This document shows, piece after piece, positions 44,090 through 53,100 of a DNA stretch of 64,000 nt (its first letter is position 1; the number at the start of each line of letters is the position of its first letter). The notes below the pieces were generated by a model. It made no database searches, was not told the origin of the DNA, and saw only the letters and a list, made by a program, of their open reading frames with translations. This DNA comes from Actinomyces procaprae (GTDB lineage Bacteria > Actinomycetota > Actinomycetes > Actinomycetales > Actinomycetaceae), in assembly GCF_004798665.1 (NCBI RefSeq), contig NZ_CP039292.1, positions 2,790,001 to 2,854,000 of the forward strand, in the 5' to 3' direction. Made by a program: the position numbers and the translations under genes.

Positions 44090-45631
44090 ATGGCCCACAA
44101 TGGCTCCGTGTCCTCATCCGTGAGCCCCGAGTTCAACGCACACCCCGCGCCGTCGTCCTCCGGCGCCGCCATGATGGGGACGACGGAGCCCACCGACCCG
44201 CTTGACCCCGAGGGACCCGTCGAGATCGCGCGCCAACTGACGGCGCAGGAGGACGCCACCGGCCTACGCGGTCTCCTGGCCCGCATGGGGGTGCGCAGCC
44301 GCTTCGACCGGGTGGCCCGCTTCTCCCCCGCACGCCTGGCGGTCACCGTCTTCGCCATCATCGTCGCCGGCATCGCCGCCCTGCTCAGCCTGCCGATCGC
44401 CACCGCGAGCGGCCAGCGCGCCCCCTTCGTGGACGCCCTGTTCACCGCGACATCAGCGGTATGCGTCACCGGGCTGACAACCGTGGACACCGCCACCTAC
44501 TGGTCCCCCTTCGGACAGCTGGTCATCGTCCTCGGCGCGGCGATCGGCGGCCTGGGGATCATGACCATGGCGTCACTGCTGTCCTTCGCCGTGTCCCGGC
44601 ACCTGGGCCTGACTCAGCGCATGCTCGCCGCCTCGGAGAACATGGCGGGGCTGGGCGACGTCATCTCCCTGCTGCGCGCGGTCGCATACACGGCGTTCGG
44701 CGTGGAGGCGGTCCTGATGCTGGTGCTCCTGCCCCGCTTCCTCACCCTGGGACTCGACTTCGGGCACGCCGCCTGGTACGCGTTCTTCATGGCGTTGTCG
44801 ATCTTCAACAACGCCGGCTTCGTGGTCATGCCGGAGGGACTGACGCCCTACGCCAGCGACTGGTGGGTGGGGCTGCCGATCGTGCTGGGCACCTTCCTGG
44901 GCGCCATCGGCTTCCCGGTGATCCGCGATGTGGTGCGCAACCGGCACCGCCCCCGTCAGCTGACGCTGCACAGCAAGCTGACACTGACCACGTACACCGC
45001 GCTGAGCGCCTTCTCCGCCGTGGCCATCGGCGCCTTCGAGTGGAACAACCCCAACACCTACGGAACGCTGTCCACCAGCGGGAAGCTCCTGACCGCGCTG
45101 GTCAACAGCGTCAACGCCCGCTCCTCAGGACTGTCAACGATCGCCCCCGAGCACATGCACGAGTCGACCTGGCTGCTGCAGGACGCGCTGATGTTCATCG
45201 GCGGCGGCTCGGCGTCAACGGCGGGGGGCATCAAGGTTTCCACCTTCGCGGTGCTGGTGCTGGCGATCCTCGCCGAGGCCCGCGGCGATCAGGACATCGA
45301 GGCCTTCGGGCGGCGCATCACCCTGTCCACCGTGCGGCTGAGCGTGGCCGTGGCCTTCATCGGGGCGAGCATCGTCGGCGTGTCCTCGCTGCTGCTGCTG
45401 GAGCTGACCGACCTGACCCTGGACCGCATCCTGTTCGAGGTGATCAGCGCCTTCGCCACCGTGGGCCTGTCCACGGGCATCACCCCGATCCTGCCGCCGG
45501 GAGCCAAGTACGTGATCATCGGCCTGATGTTCATCGGCCGCGTCGGCACCATGACCGCCGCCTCCGCGCTGGCACTGCGCGAGCGCCGCCGGGTGATCCG
45601 CATGCCCGCCGAGCGTCCGCTCATCGGCTGA
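44090..45631 (+). CDS. potassium uptake protein, TrkH/KtrB type
   Basis: 513 residues from ATG 44090; ATG 44171 or GTG 44108 are alternatives, since the first 60 residues are not conserved. Membrane-pore-helix-membrane repeats are seen with selectivity loops such as TATSAVCVTGLTTVDT, NNAGFVV, NARSSGLST and FATVGLSTGIT. It conducts K+ under the control of a cytoplasmic RCK ring, here encoded by the gene at 47875. The two are normally adjacent; here 2.2 kb with two other genes separate them. Confidence 0.9.
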   Translation: MAHNGSVSSSVSPEFNAHPAPSSSGAAMMGTTEPTDPLDPEGPVEIARQLTAQEDATGLRGLLARMGVRSRFDRVARFSPARLAVTVFAIIVAGIAALLSLPIATASGQRAPFVDALFTATSAVCVTGLTTVDTATYWSPFGQLVIVLGAAIGGLGIMTMASLLSFAVSRHLGLTQRMLAASENMAGLGDVISLLRAVAYTAFGVEAVLMLVLLPRFLTLGLDFGHAAWYAFFMALSIFNNAGFVVMPEGLTPYASDWWVGLPIVLGTFLGAIGFPVIRDVVRNRHRPRQLTLHSKLTLTTYTALSAFSAVAIGAFEWNNPNTYGTLSTSGKLLTALVNSVNARSSGLSTIAPEHMHESTWLLQDALMFIGGGSASTAGGIKVSTFAVLVLAILAEARGDQDIEAFGRRITLSTVRLSVAVAFIGASIVGVSSLLLLELTDLTLDRILFEVISAFATVGLSTGITPILPPGAKYVIIGLMFIGRVGTMTAASALALRERRRVIRMPAERPLIG

Positions 45632-45645
45632 GGCGCGCAGTCCGC

Positions 45646-46314
45646 TCAGCCGCCCAGCATGCCGGCCAGTGCGCGCGCGGTGGCGACGACGTCGTCGTGC
45701 CAGCCGGACTCGCCGACGACGATTCTCCGCACCAGCAGGCCCACGGCGGCATGGTGCACGACGGCGGCCGCCGCCTCCGGATCGAGGTGCCCGGCGACGT
45801 CGCCTCGGGCCTGCCAGCGCCCGAGGATGCGGGCGGTCTCGGAACGCACCCGGGCGTAGCTCTCGGCATTGGCGGCGCGCAGATCCGGTTGGCGCACCAG
45901 CTCCGCCCAGATGGCCGCCTGCAGGGCGGCGTCGGCCACCGTGCGCCCGCCGTCCTCCGCCCCGGCGTCGGCGCGGGGGCCTCCCTCCGCGCCGGTGCCG
46001 GCCGCGGCTTTGTACCTCCATGCCTGTTCCACGGCGTCGACGAAGGCGGACTCGAACGGCGGGAGCTCCTCACCGGCAGACAGCCCCGCCATCCACTCCA
46101 CCACGGGGTCGGTCGCCTGCCCGAGGACCGCCCGGATCAGGGACTCCTTGCCCTGCGGAAAGTAGCGGTAGACGGTGGCGGAGGACATGCCGGCCTCGGC
46201 GATGATCTCGTCCATGGAGGCGCCGTCGAAGCCGCGGCGGGCGAAGCAGGCCTCCGCCGCCGCCACGATTCGGGCGGTCTGGCGATCCCGGTAGGACTGA
46301 GTGACGCGAGGCAT
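45646..46314 (-). CDS. TetR-family transcriptional regulator
   Basis: 222 residues from ATG 46314. The HTH reads RIVAAAEACFARRGFDGASM followed by DEIIAEAGMSSATVYRYF; the C-terminal ligand domain is variable. It is divergent from a hydrolase gene, and an AACGATCGTT palindrome lies between them, so it likely represses the hydrolase and perhaps itself. Confidence 0.88.
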   Translation of the reverse strand: MPRVTQSYRDRQTARIVAAAEACFARRGFDGASMDEIIAEAGMSSATVYRYFPQGKESLIRAVLGQATDPVVEWMAGLSAGEELPPFESAFVDAVEQAWRYKAAAGTGAEGGPRADAGAEDGGRTVADAALQAAIWAELVRQPDLRAANAESYARVRSETARILGRWQARGDVAGHLDPEAAAAVVHHAAVGLLVRRIVVGESGWHDDVVATARALAGMLGG

Positions 46315-46377
46315 GGGGACAGGATATGGCGCGCCGATACGCGTCCCGCCCCCACGCTCAACCCCGCCACATACAAC

Positions 46378-46416
46378 AACGATCGTTTTGACTTGGACTC
46401 CGACAGTCATTAGCAT
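46378..46416 (+). promoter_or_regulatory. hydrolase promoter with TetR operator
   Basis: TTGACT (46388-46393), 17 bases, TAGCAT (46411-46416). The exact palindrome AACGATCGTT (46378-46387) abuts the -35 box, a sensible place for the divergent TetR repressor. Confidence 0.6.
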
Positions 46417-46457
46417 CCCACGTCAAACAACAACGTGCGGTTTCATTAGGAGGGCTG

Positions 46458-47642
46458 TTGAGCACTTCCCACGCATTCGACCTTGACGCCCCGCCCCTGG
46501 GCGCGCGGGCACTCCCGGCCGCGACCGACCACGCCTTCCAGGCGCTGCGCTGGGCGGAGTTGATCGGCCCCCACGCGATCGACGAGATCAGCGCGCTGAC
46601 GCCGCTGCCCCGCACCAATGCCGGCTGGGTCGGGGCGTACCTGCACCTGGCGCGCGGCGCCCGGACCGCGGGCAGGGACTTCGACGCCGTCGTCTATGAG
46701 CGCGCCGCCCAGTTCTTCATGAGCGGCGACGACCCGCGTCGGTCCCCCATCCGGGAGCGCTTTGTGGACTTCATGCGCCACCGCTTCGGTCTTTATCCCG
46801 TCGGCGTCCCCTGCGACGGCGCCGTTCTGGCCGCATACGACCTGCCGGCCCGGGGACTCGGCCCGGGCGAGGAGCCCCACAGCACTTGGGTGGTGTTCGG
46901 CGGCTTCGACTCCTATATCGAGGAGTGGTTCCCACTGCTGGACGCCGTGGCCCGGCGGGGGCACCGCGTGATCGCCTTCGACGGGCCCGGTCAGGGCGGC
47001 GTGCTGGAGGAACAGGGGCTGCCCCTCGTGGCGGAGTGGGAGCGGCCGGTGTCGGCGGTTCTGGATCACTTCGACTTAAGCGATGTGACTCTGATCGGCA
47101 TCTCCCTGGGCGGCGAGCTCGTGATCCGGGCAGCAGCCTTTGAACGACGGGCCGAGCGGGTGGTGGCTTGGGATGTGATGGACGACTTCCTCGACGTCCT
47201 CATGCGGCAGGTGGCCCCCGTACCGCCGCACGTGGGACGGACGCTCTCCGGGCTGCCAGGTGTTCTGGTGGACGGGCTGCTCGCGCTGGCAAGCAGGCGG
47301 CCCGTCGTCCAGTGGGGCCTGGAACAGGGGATGCGAGTCACCGGCACGAAGTCCCCGGCGCAGTTCCTGCGCTTCGCCGGGCGGCTACGAACCCGTGAGG
47401 CCTCCGCACAGGTGCGCGGGGACGTACTTCTGCTCGCAGGCCGGCGCGACCACTACGTACCCCTGTCCCAGCTGAGCCGGCAGGCGCGCGCACTCACGGG
47501 CGCCCGGTCGGTCACCACGCGCGTATTCACCGACGTCGAGGGCTGCGCCACCCATTGCCAGGTTGGAGACCTGGGGCTGGTGGTGCGCACCATCCTGGCC
47601 TGGGAGGAGCCGTTGCTGCGCCGGGACCGACGGATCGCGTAG
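46458..47642 (+). CDS. alpha/beta hydrolase
   Basis: 394 residues from TTG 46458, with AGGAGGGC upstream. The nucleophile Ser lies in IGISLGGEL near residue 216. An oxyanion region WVVFGGFDSY and candidate acid Asp in GRRDHYVPLS and His in CATHCQVGD follow. The layout, with a 120-residue N-terminal helical part, resembles the FrsA/pseudooxynicotine-hydrolase group. The substrate is unknown, and it is probably induced by a TetR ligand. Confidence 0.8.
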   Translation: MSTSHAFDLDAPPLGARALPAATDHAFQALRWAELIGPHAIDEISALTPLPRTNAGWVGAYLHLARGARTAGRDFDAVVYERAAQFFMSGDDPRRSPIRERFVDFMRHRFGLYPVGVPCDGAVLAAYDLPARGLGPGEEPHSTWVVFGGFDSYIEEWFPLLDAVARRGHRVIAFDGPGQGGVLEEQGLPLVAEWERPVSAVLDHFDLSDVTLIGISLGGELVIRAAAFERRAERVVAWDVMDDFLDVLMRQVAPVPPHVGRTLSGLPGVLVDGLLALASRRPVVQWGLEQGMRVTGTKSPAQFLRFAGRLRTREASAQVRGDVLLLAGRRDHYVPLSQLSRQARALTGARSVTTRVFTDVEGCATHCQVGDLGLVVRTILAWEEPLLRRDRRIA

Positions 47643-47736
47643 GGGATCTTGCGGACTGAGGGTGCGATGGGGCGGGCGCCGTTTCGCCGGAGCCCGCGCC
47701 CCCGATATGCACGAAGCGTGGAAGCCGTGCCATTTC

Positions 47737-47798
47737 AACCGAACTCAGCACGTAACAACAACCGACCTCGGCATGTAACTTCAACCGACCTCGGTGGG
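47737..47798. repeat. 23-bp tandem repeat, 2.7 copies
   Basis: Units start at 47737, 47760 and 47783 (AACCGACCTCGGCATGTAAC as the core of the second). They are the complement of the family seen at 18602-18645. They fill the gap between the hydrolase and trkA genes. Confidence 0.75.
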
Positions 47799-47874
47799 AG
47801 GGGACTACCGTTGGGCGCAGTATCCGTCCGGACCCACGACTAATCTGTCCGGACCCGCACCGCTACGAGGACTC

Positions 47875-48543
47875 ATGCCTGACCGCTCCGCCTACAACGA
47901 CTCGACCCTGGTGATCGGGCTCGGCCGCTTCGGCTCCGCCATGGCCGCCACCTTGGACCGCCTGGGCCGGGAGGTCCTCGCCGTCGAACGCGATCCCGTC
48001 CTCGTGCGCCAGTGGGCCGGGCGCATCCCGCTGGTGGAGGCGGACGCCACTGATATGGAGGCCCTGGAGCAGCTGGGGGCCACCGAGTTCGGCACCGCGG
48101 TGGTGGGCGTGGCCACCTCCCTGGAGGCGAGCGTGCTGATCACCGGCAACCTGGTGGACCTGGAGACCCCGCAGATCTGGGCGAAGGCCGTCTCCCGGGC
48201 GCACGGCCGGATCCTGCGGCGTATCGGCGCCCACCACGTGGTCTATCCCGAGTTCGATGCGGGGCAGCGCGCCGCCCACCTGGTGTCCGGCCGCATGCTG
48301 GACTACATCGAGATGGAGAAGGGCGGCTTCACCATTGTCAAGATGCGCCCGCCCGCCGAGCTGCACGGCTTCACCATCGGCGAGTCCAAGATCCGCTCCC
48401 GCTACGGGGTGACCGTCTTCGGCCTGATGAGCCCGGGTGAGGCCTTCGAGTACGCCACCCCCGCCACTCTGGTCTCCCCCGACGACGTGCTCGTGGTCGG
48501 CGGGGACGCCATGCTGCTGGAGCGCTTCGCCAACCGCGGCTGA
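47875..48543 (+). CDS. potassium uptake regulatory protein, TrkA/KtrA type
   Basis: 222 residues from ATG 47875 (GAGG upstream). The RCK-N Rossmann domain (LVIGLGRFGSAMAATLDRLG, VERD, DATD) and the RCK-C domain (about 140-222) are complete. It binds NAD(H)/ATP and gates the TrkH-type channel encoded at 44090. The gap upstream holds the 23-bp repeats and two GTCCGGACCC copies (from 47826). Confidence 0.92.
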   Translation: MPDRSAYNDSTLVIGLGRFGSAMAATLDRLGREVLAVERDPVLVRQWAGRIPLVEADATDMEALEQLGATEFGTAVVGVATSLEASVLITGNLVDLETPQIWAKAVSRAHGRILRRIGAHHVVYPEFDAGQRAAHLVSGRMLDYIEMEKGGFTIVKMRPPAELHGFTIGESKIRSRYGVTVFGLMSPGEAFEYATPATLVSPDDVLVVGGDAMLLERFANRG

Positions 48544-48558
48544 GTCGCTTGCTTACCC

Positions 48559-48602
48559 GTCGTCGTGCGGATCGGCCTCCGCCTTCCGATCCGCGCGACG
48601 AC
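48559..48602. terminator. bidirectional terminator hairpin
   Basis: 17-base arms 48559-48575 (GTCGTCGTGCGGATCGG) and 48586-48602 with one G-T pair, in the gap between the convergent trkA and xylanase genes. Confidence 0.7.
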
Positions 48603-48608
48603 GGCGTC

Positions 48609-49895
48609 TCATCCCCGCAGCGTGACGGCCACCTGTGGCACATCGGGCGCCGAGTCGAGAACCATCTCGCCGCTGCGGTCGGCGGCGGTGACCCGGTAGG
48701 TGCCGCGGAAGCCCGCCAGGCGCAGTTTTCCGTCGGCGTCGGTGCGTACAGTCGTCGGCGGCGTCCACCACTGGCCCTTGACCAGGTCGTGCAGGGCCGC
48801 GTAGCTGGGTTTCAGGGTGCCGTCGGCGCGGGCGAAGCCGACCGGGGCGCCCAGCCAGGCGCCGTCGTCGGTGAAGCCCCAGTAGGTGATCGCCTCGACG
48901 GCGGGGTGGGAGGCGAGCGTGGTGTAGTGGCGGCGGATCTCGTCGGCCTGGCGCTCCTCGCCCTCCGGGGTGCTGGGCCACTGCGGGATCTGGTAGTCGT
49001 TCAGGTCCACGATCTCGGGCGGCATGAGGTGACCGGAGACCAGCGTGGTCTCGGTGAAGTGCAGCGGCAGGCCGAAGCGGCTGAAGCGCTCGAGCACCTC
49101 ATGGGTGCGCTCCTCGCCCCAGTAGCCCTGGTGCATGTGCGACTGCAGGCCGATGGCGTCGATCTTCACCCCAGCCTCCAGGCACTCCTCGATCAGCTGG
49201 GCGTACTTCTCGCTCATGTTGAAGTCGTTGAGCAGCAGGAAGGCGTCGGGGTTGGCGGCGCGGGCGGTCTCGAAGGCGAGTCGCACGATGCCCACGCGGC
49301 CGAGCCGCCGGGCGAGCGGGGTGATGGCGTTGTCCTCGGCGGTGAAAACGGGCATGATCACCACCTCGTTGATGGCGTCCCAGGTGTCCACCAGGCCGCG
49401 GAAACCACCCGCGTCGCGGGTGATGCGGGCGCGCAGGATGCGCTCGACCTCCTCCGGGTCGCGCCCCAGCAGCCACTTCGGCGCCATGGTGTGCCAGGCC
49501 AGCGGGTGCCCCTTGACGTCGGCCCCATGGGCGCGGATCCAGCGGGCAGTGTTGGCCAGGCGCTCGGTGCGCGGGTGTCCCTCCTCCGGCTCGAATGAGC
49601 GCCAGTAGAAGGGCAGGGTGGCCACGTTGAACAGGTCGAAGAAGCGGTCCGTCAGCGCCTGCGCCAGTTCCGGCCGGGCCCCGCCGAACAGGCTGTCCGC
49701 ATTGGAGTTCTCCCCGTTGGCGACGGCGACGAAGTCGAAGCCGATGTTGCCGATTCCCAGCTCGTGCCGGGTCTGCTCGACGACGACGTCGGTCTCCGCC
49801 AGCGGCGCCCCGTCGGGGCCGGTCACGGTGATGACGCTCTCGGACAGGCGGTGGCGCATGGCTTGTGGGACGGTTACGGTGCTTACGTGGTTCAA
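48609..49895 (-). CDS. GH10 endo-1,4-beta-xylanase, no signal peptide
   Basis: 428 residues from TTG 49895 (AGGAG six bases before). The GH10 barrel motifs are complete: FYWRSFEPEEG, HPLAWH, acid/base Glu in TWDAINEVV, IGLQSHMHQGYW, and the nucleophile Glu in HFTETTLV. A C-terminal beta domain follows the barrel. Lacking a signal peptide, it should act on imported xylo-oligosaccharides inside the cell. Last gene of the LacI-controlled seven-gene operon. Confidence 0.9.
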   Translation of the reverse strand: MNHVSTVTVPQAMRHRLSESVITVTGPDGAPLAETDVVVEQTRHELGIGNIGFDFVAVANGENSNADSLFGGARPELAQALTDRFFDLFNVATLPFYWRSFEPEEGHPRTERLANTARWIRAHGADVKGHPLAWHTMAPKWLLGRDPEEVERILRARITRDAGGFRGLVDTWDAINEVVIMPVFTAEDNAITPLARRLGRVGIVRLAFETARAANPDAFLLLNDFNMSEKYAQLIEECLEAGVKIDAIGLQSHMHQGYWGEERTHEVLERFSRFGLPLHFTETTLVSGHLMPPEIVDLNDYQIPQWPSTPEGEERQADEIRRHYTTLASHPAVEAITYWGFTDDGAWLGAPVGFARADGTLKPSYAALHDLVKGQWWTPPTTVRTDADGKLRLAGFRGTYRVTAADRSGEMVLDSAPDVPQVAVTLRG

Positions 49896-49949
49896 GGCTT
49901 GCTCCTGTTGTAGTTCGTTTGCGGAAATAGTGCGATTCGCAGTGGGGTC

Positions 49950-50690
49950 CTAGATCTGGCTCATGCCGCCGTCGATGACCAGCTCCGCGCCGGCCACGTA
50001 GGCGGAGTCCTCGGCGGCGAGGAAGACGATCGCGGCGGCGGTCTCGTCGATCGAGGCGATGTGGCCCACGGGCACCATGCTCGTGATCCGGTCGATGGCC
50101 TCCTGCCCGCCGACGAAGTCGGCGAAGCCCTCGGACATGGTTGGGCCCGGGCTGGCCGCGTTGACCCGGATGCGTCGCTCACGCAGCTCGGCGGTGAAGG
50201 TGCGCGCGAGCGAGCGCACGGCGGCCTTGGAGGCGTTGTACACCGAGTGTCCGGGGTCGCCGTTGGAGCCGGAGATGGAGGACAGCAGGACGATCCGCGC
50301 GCCGTCCCGCAGGAGGGGCAGGGCCTTGCGGACGGTGAAGTAGGCGCTCTTGACGTTCAGGTCCATGACCCGGTCGTAGGTGTCCTCGTCCATCTCGGCC
50401 AGCGGCCGGTCACCGCCGCCGCCCGCATTGGCGACGATGACGTCGAGCGGGCGCCCGAGCGCCGCGATACGCCCCATGAGGCGGTCGAGGTCCTCCATGC
50501 TCGAGGCATCGCCCTGCACGGTCAGGCAGTTCTCGCCGAGTTCCCGGCGCGCCCGAGCGAGCATGTCGCTGCGGCGTCCGGTTACGACGACGTCCGCGCC
50601 CTCCGCGATGAGGCGGCGCGCCACGCCGTAACCGATGCCGGCGGTGGCGCCGGTGACGAGCGCGAGCTGATTTTCGAATCTACGTTCCAT
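49950..50690 (-). CDS. SDR-family oxidoreductase
   Basis: 246 residues from ATG 50690. TGATAGIG cofactor motif, NAGGGG, catalytic Ser in SSISGS, and YNASK. Basic residues after the first beta-alpha unit (VVTGRRSD) favour NADP. The substrate is unknown; the operon suggests a sugar or sugar acid. Gap to GH10 54 bases. Confidence 0.9.
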   Translation of the reverse strand: MERRFENQLALVTGATAGIGYGVARRLIAEGADVVVTGRRSDMLARARRELGENCLTVQGDASSMEDLDRLMGRIAALGRPLDVIVANAGGGGDRPLAEMDEDTYDRVMDLNVKSAYFTVRKALPLLRDGARIVLLSSISGSNGDPGHSVYNASKAAVRSLARTFTAELRERRIRVNAASPGPTMSEGFADFVGGQEAIDRITSMVPVGHIASIDETAAAIVFLAAEDSAYVAGAELVIDGGMSQI

Positions 50691-50791
50691 CGTTTGTCCT
50701 TCTGTGAGATGTCGGGCTCGCCGGGGGTGCGGACGAGCATGGATTCGGAAGGGGGGACAGCAGCCGGATGTCCCGCCCCGGCAACCGGGCG

Positions 50792-51163
50792 TCAACCACG
50801 CTCCCCGCGCGCGCCCGGGTACCAGTCCTCAAGCTGGTTCTCGGTCACCGCGATGAAGACGTCGTCCGGCCGAGCGCCCGCGGCCTCCAGGTGCCGTGCG
50901 ACCGCCTGATACATGGCGCGCTTCTGCTCGACTCCGTACATCCGCACCATGAGCACGCGCACGATGACAACGTCCTCACGCCGACCACCGAGATAGGTGG
51001 GATGGGCGATGATCTGCTCCTTCGGCAAGGCGTGGATCACTTGGAAACGGTCCTCCCGGTCCATTCCGAGGCCCTCGACGAGGCCCTCATGAATGGCGTC
51101 GGCGTACTTCCGGCGAGTCTCCTGGGACAGTGCGTCGGAGAGCTCGATAGTGACCAGTGGCAT
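50792..51163 (-). CDS. tautomerase-superfamily protein
   Basis: 123 residues. ATG 51163 is chosen because it leaves the catalytic Pro directly after Met (MPLVTIELSD). The start overlaps the stop of the preceding gene (TGATG). The end ENQLEDWYPG fits the longer tautomerase group (Tautomerase_2 type, from memory). Such enzymes shift keto-enol double bonds or act on halo- or unsaturated acids. Its presence in a sugar operon is unusual. Confidence 0.82.
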   Translation of the reverse strand: MPLVTIELSDALSQETRRKYADAIHEGLVEGLGMDREDRFQVIHALPKEQIIAHPTYLGGRREDVVIVRVLMVRMYGVEQKRAMYQAVARHLEAAGARPDDVFIAVTENQLEDWYPGARGERG

Positions 51164-52245
51164 CAGGCCCACACCTCCTTGACTGCGCGAACATTGCGTC
51201 CCCTCTGGATGGACTCCTCAATGGCCAGGGCGAGGTAGTGGTCCTGGCAGGCCTCGGCAAGCGGGTAGGGCTCCGGGGCCTCACCACGCGCCCACGCGCC
51301 GACCTCGAGGAGGAAGGAGGCGACGGCGATGTCGTCCTCCGAGAAGCGGCTTCCCAGCCAGGGATTGCGGTAGACGATCTGCCCGTCGAAGGCAACGGCG
51401 GCGAGCTCGTTGCCTTCGAGGTTCATGTCGACTCCAAGCCGCCTGTAGCTCAGAGGAGACGAGACAACGCCCTCATCTGTCAGGCGCACGACATTGTCGT
51501 CGACAATCTCCCCCTTCTCGCCCCGCACCAGGATCCTCCGCGACAGCAGGGGGTTCCACCACTGGTTGTCGGTGAACAGGTACAGGCCGCAGCGTCCGTC
51601 GCCGAAGTCGAGTGTGGCGATAGTGGTGGCCATGTCCTTGGGCTGCGGATTAGCCTCCCACCCGGAGAAGGACAGCGGATCGACCAGCGGCGCCGTGAAC
51701 CGGTGCGCGTTGACCACCGCCTCGTCCATGCCGGCACCGAGGAAGCTCCTGATAAGGGACATCGAGTGATACATATGGGTTGAGGCGACCTCCACGAAGG
51801 TCGGGGCCCCGATCACACCCCGGTCCACGACGGCCTTGCGGCTCGCGTGGCCGGGCATGCGCAGGTACTGCTCTGCGACCTGGACGAGGCCCGTGGACCC
51901 GACGTCGTGCCATAGCGCCCGTAGCCCCTCCAGGTCCGGTGCCGGAGGGGTCTCGGCGAGGACCTTGACGCCGCGAGCGACGAGGTCGCGGACGACCCCG
52001 GGCATCGAGGACCAGGACACGCAAGCGATCACGAACTCCGGATCGGTGGCGAGCAGATCTTCCACGGCGGGGACAACCGGCACGTCCCAGCCGTCGCGAA
52101 TACGGGAGCGGGAGGGCTCAGAGCGAGCCAGTACCCCGGTGCAGTTCAAGACTTCGGGGACTGTGGCGGCAATACGGAGGAAGAACTCCGATCTCCACCC
52201 GGCCCCGATGATGGCGAAGCGGATGGGAGGCGATGATGTTGTCAT
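51163..52245 (-). CDS. Gfo/Idh/MocA-family oxidoreductase, EKP motif altered
   Basis: 360 residues from ATG 52245. Rossmann domain (FAIIGAGWRSEFFLRIAATVP) and the C-terminal beta-sheet domain (EVASTHMYHSMSLIRSFLG) are intact. The motif that is normally EKP, with the catalytic lysine, reads AETPPA here, so typical dehydrogenase chemistry is doubtful. It is translationally coupled to the tautomerase. Role in the operon unknown. Confidence 0.85.
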   Translation of the reverse strand: MTTSSPPIRFAIIGAGWRSEFFLRIAATVPEVLNCTGVLARSEPSRSRIRDGWDVPVVPAVEDLLATDPEFVIACVSWSSMPGVVRDLVARGVKVLAETPPAPDLEGLRALWHDVGSTGLVQVAEQYLRMPGHASRKAVVDRGVIGAPTFVEVASTHMYHSMSLIRSFLGAGMDEAVVNAHRFTAPLVDPLSFSGWEANPQPKDMATTIATLDFGDGRCGLYLFTDNQWWNPLLSRRILVRGEKGEIVDDNVVRLTDEGVVSSPLSYRRLGVDMNLEGNELAAVAFDGQIVYRNPWLGSRFSEDDIAVASFLLEVGAWARGEAPEPYPLAEACQDHYLALAIEESIQRGRNVRAVKEVWA

Positions 52246-52310
52246 ACTGCTCGGCTTTCGTGTCAGTGGGCGAAGCAGCGCCCTGGGTGGTTGTGACAAT
52301 GAGGAGACCG

Positions 52311-53099
52311 CTACTTGAGTGCGCCGGCCGCCATGCCCCGCTCGAAGTACTTCTGGGCGGACAGGTAGGCGATCACGGCCGGCACGGCCGTGATTACCGC
52401 GGCCGCGAGCACTCCGGTCTGGTCGTTGGTGTACTGGCTCGTGAAGAACGAGGGCAGGAGCGTGACTACCTGCTTGCCCGGATCATTGAGCATGAGCATC
52501 GGCAGAAGATATGAGTTCCAGGAGTTGATGAAGGTCAGTACGACGATCGTCGCGGCAATGGGCCGTGTCAGTGGAAGGATGACGTGGCGGAAGACCTGCA
52601 GGATGCTCGCTCCGTCGACTTTGCCCGCCTCCATGAGCTCGTTGGGGATACCGCCCACGTAATTGCGGGCGAGCAGCACCGTGAAGGGCGTCTGCAGCGC
52701 CGCAAGAGGCAGAATGACCGCCGCATACTCGTTGTAGAGGTCGAATCGTGAGGCCATGACGAACAGCGGCGTGAGCAGGACGGCCTCGGGCATCGTCAGC
52801 GCCGCCAGCAGCGCCCAGAACCAGATCTCCTTGCCGCGGAACCTGAGCTTGGAGAAACCGAAGGCGGCGAGCATCGTGACCACGTAGACGATCACGACCA
52901 CGCTGACGGCGATGATGGCGCTGTTCCTGAAGTAAGTCGGCACGACGCCGGTTGCGAAGACCTTCTGGTAGTTGCCGATGCCGCGGCCCGCGAACGATCC
53001 CTGCACCATCGCCATCAGCGGGAGCAGGAAGGGGACGGTCAAGACCGTGGCTAGAGCCTGGATCAGAACCCTGGAGCGTCGGCTACGAGAGTCGAACAT
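52311..53099 (-). CDS. sugar ABC transporter permease (MalG type)
   Basis: 262 residues from ATG 53099, directly after the previous stop (TGACATG). Six TM helices, EAA loop MEAGKVDGASILQVFRHVILPL. Partner of the next permease. No ATPase nearby. Confidence 0.93.
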   Translation of the reverse strand: MFDSRSRRSRVLIQALATVLTVPFLLPLMAMVQGSFAGRGIGNYQKVFATGVVPTYFRNSAIIAVSVVVIVYVVTMLAAFGFSKLRFRGKEIWFWALLAALTMPEAVLLTPLFVMASRFDLYNEYAAVILPLAALQTPFTVLLARNYVGGIPNELMEAGKVDGASILQVFRHVILPLTRPIAATIVVLTFINSWNSYLLPMLMLNDPGKQVVTLLPSFFTSQYTNDQTGVLAAAVITAVPAVIAYLSAQKYFERGMAAGALK

Positions 53100-53100
53100 G

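Noticed and set aside
47737..47798. CRISPR-like array
   Set aside because: Repeats follow each other directly without spacers and no cas genes are present.
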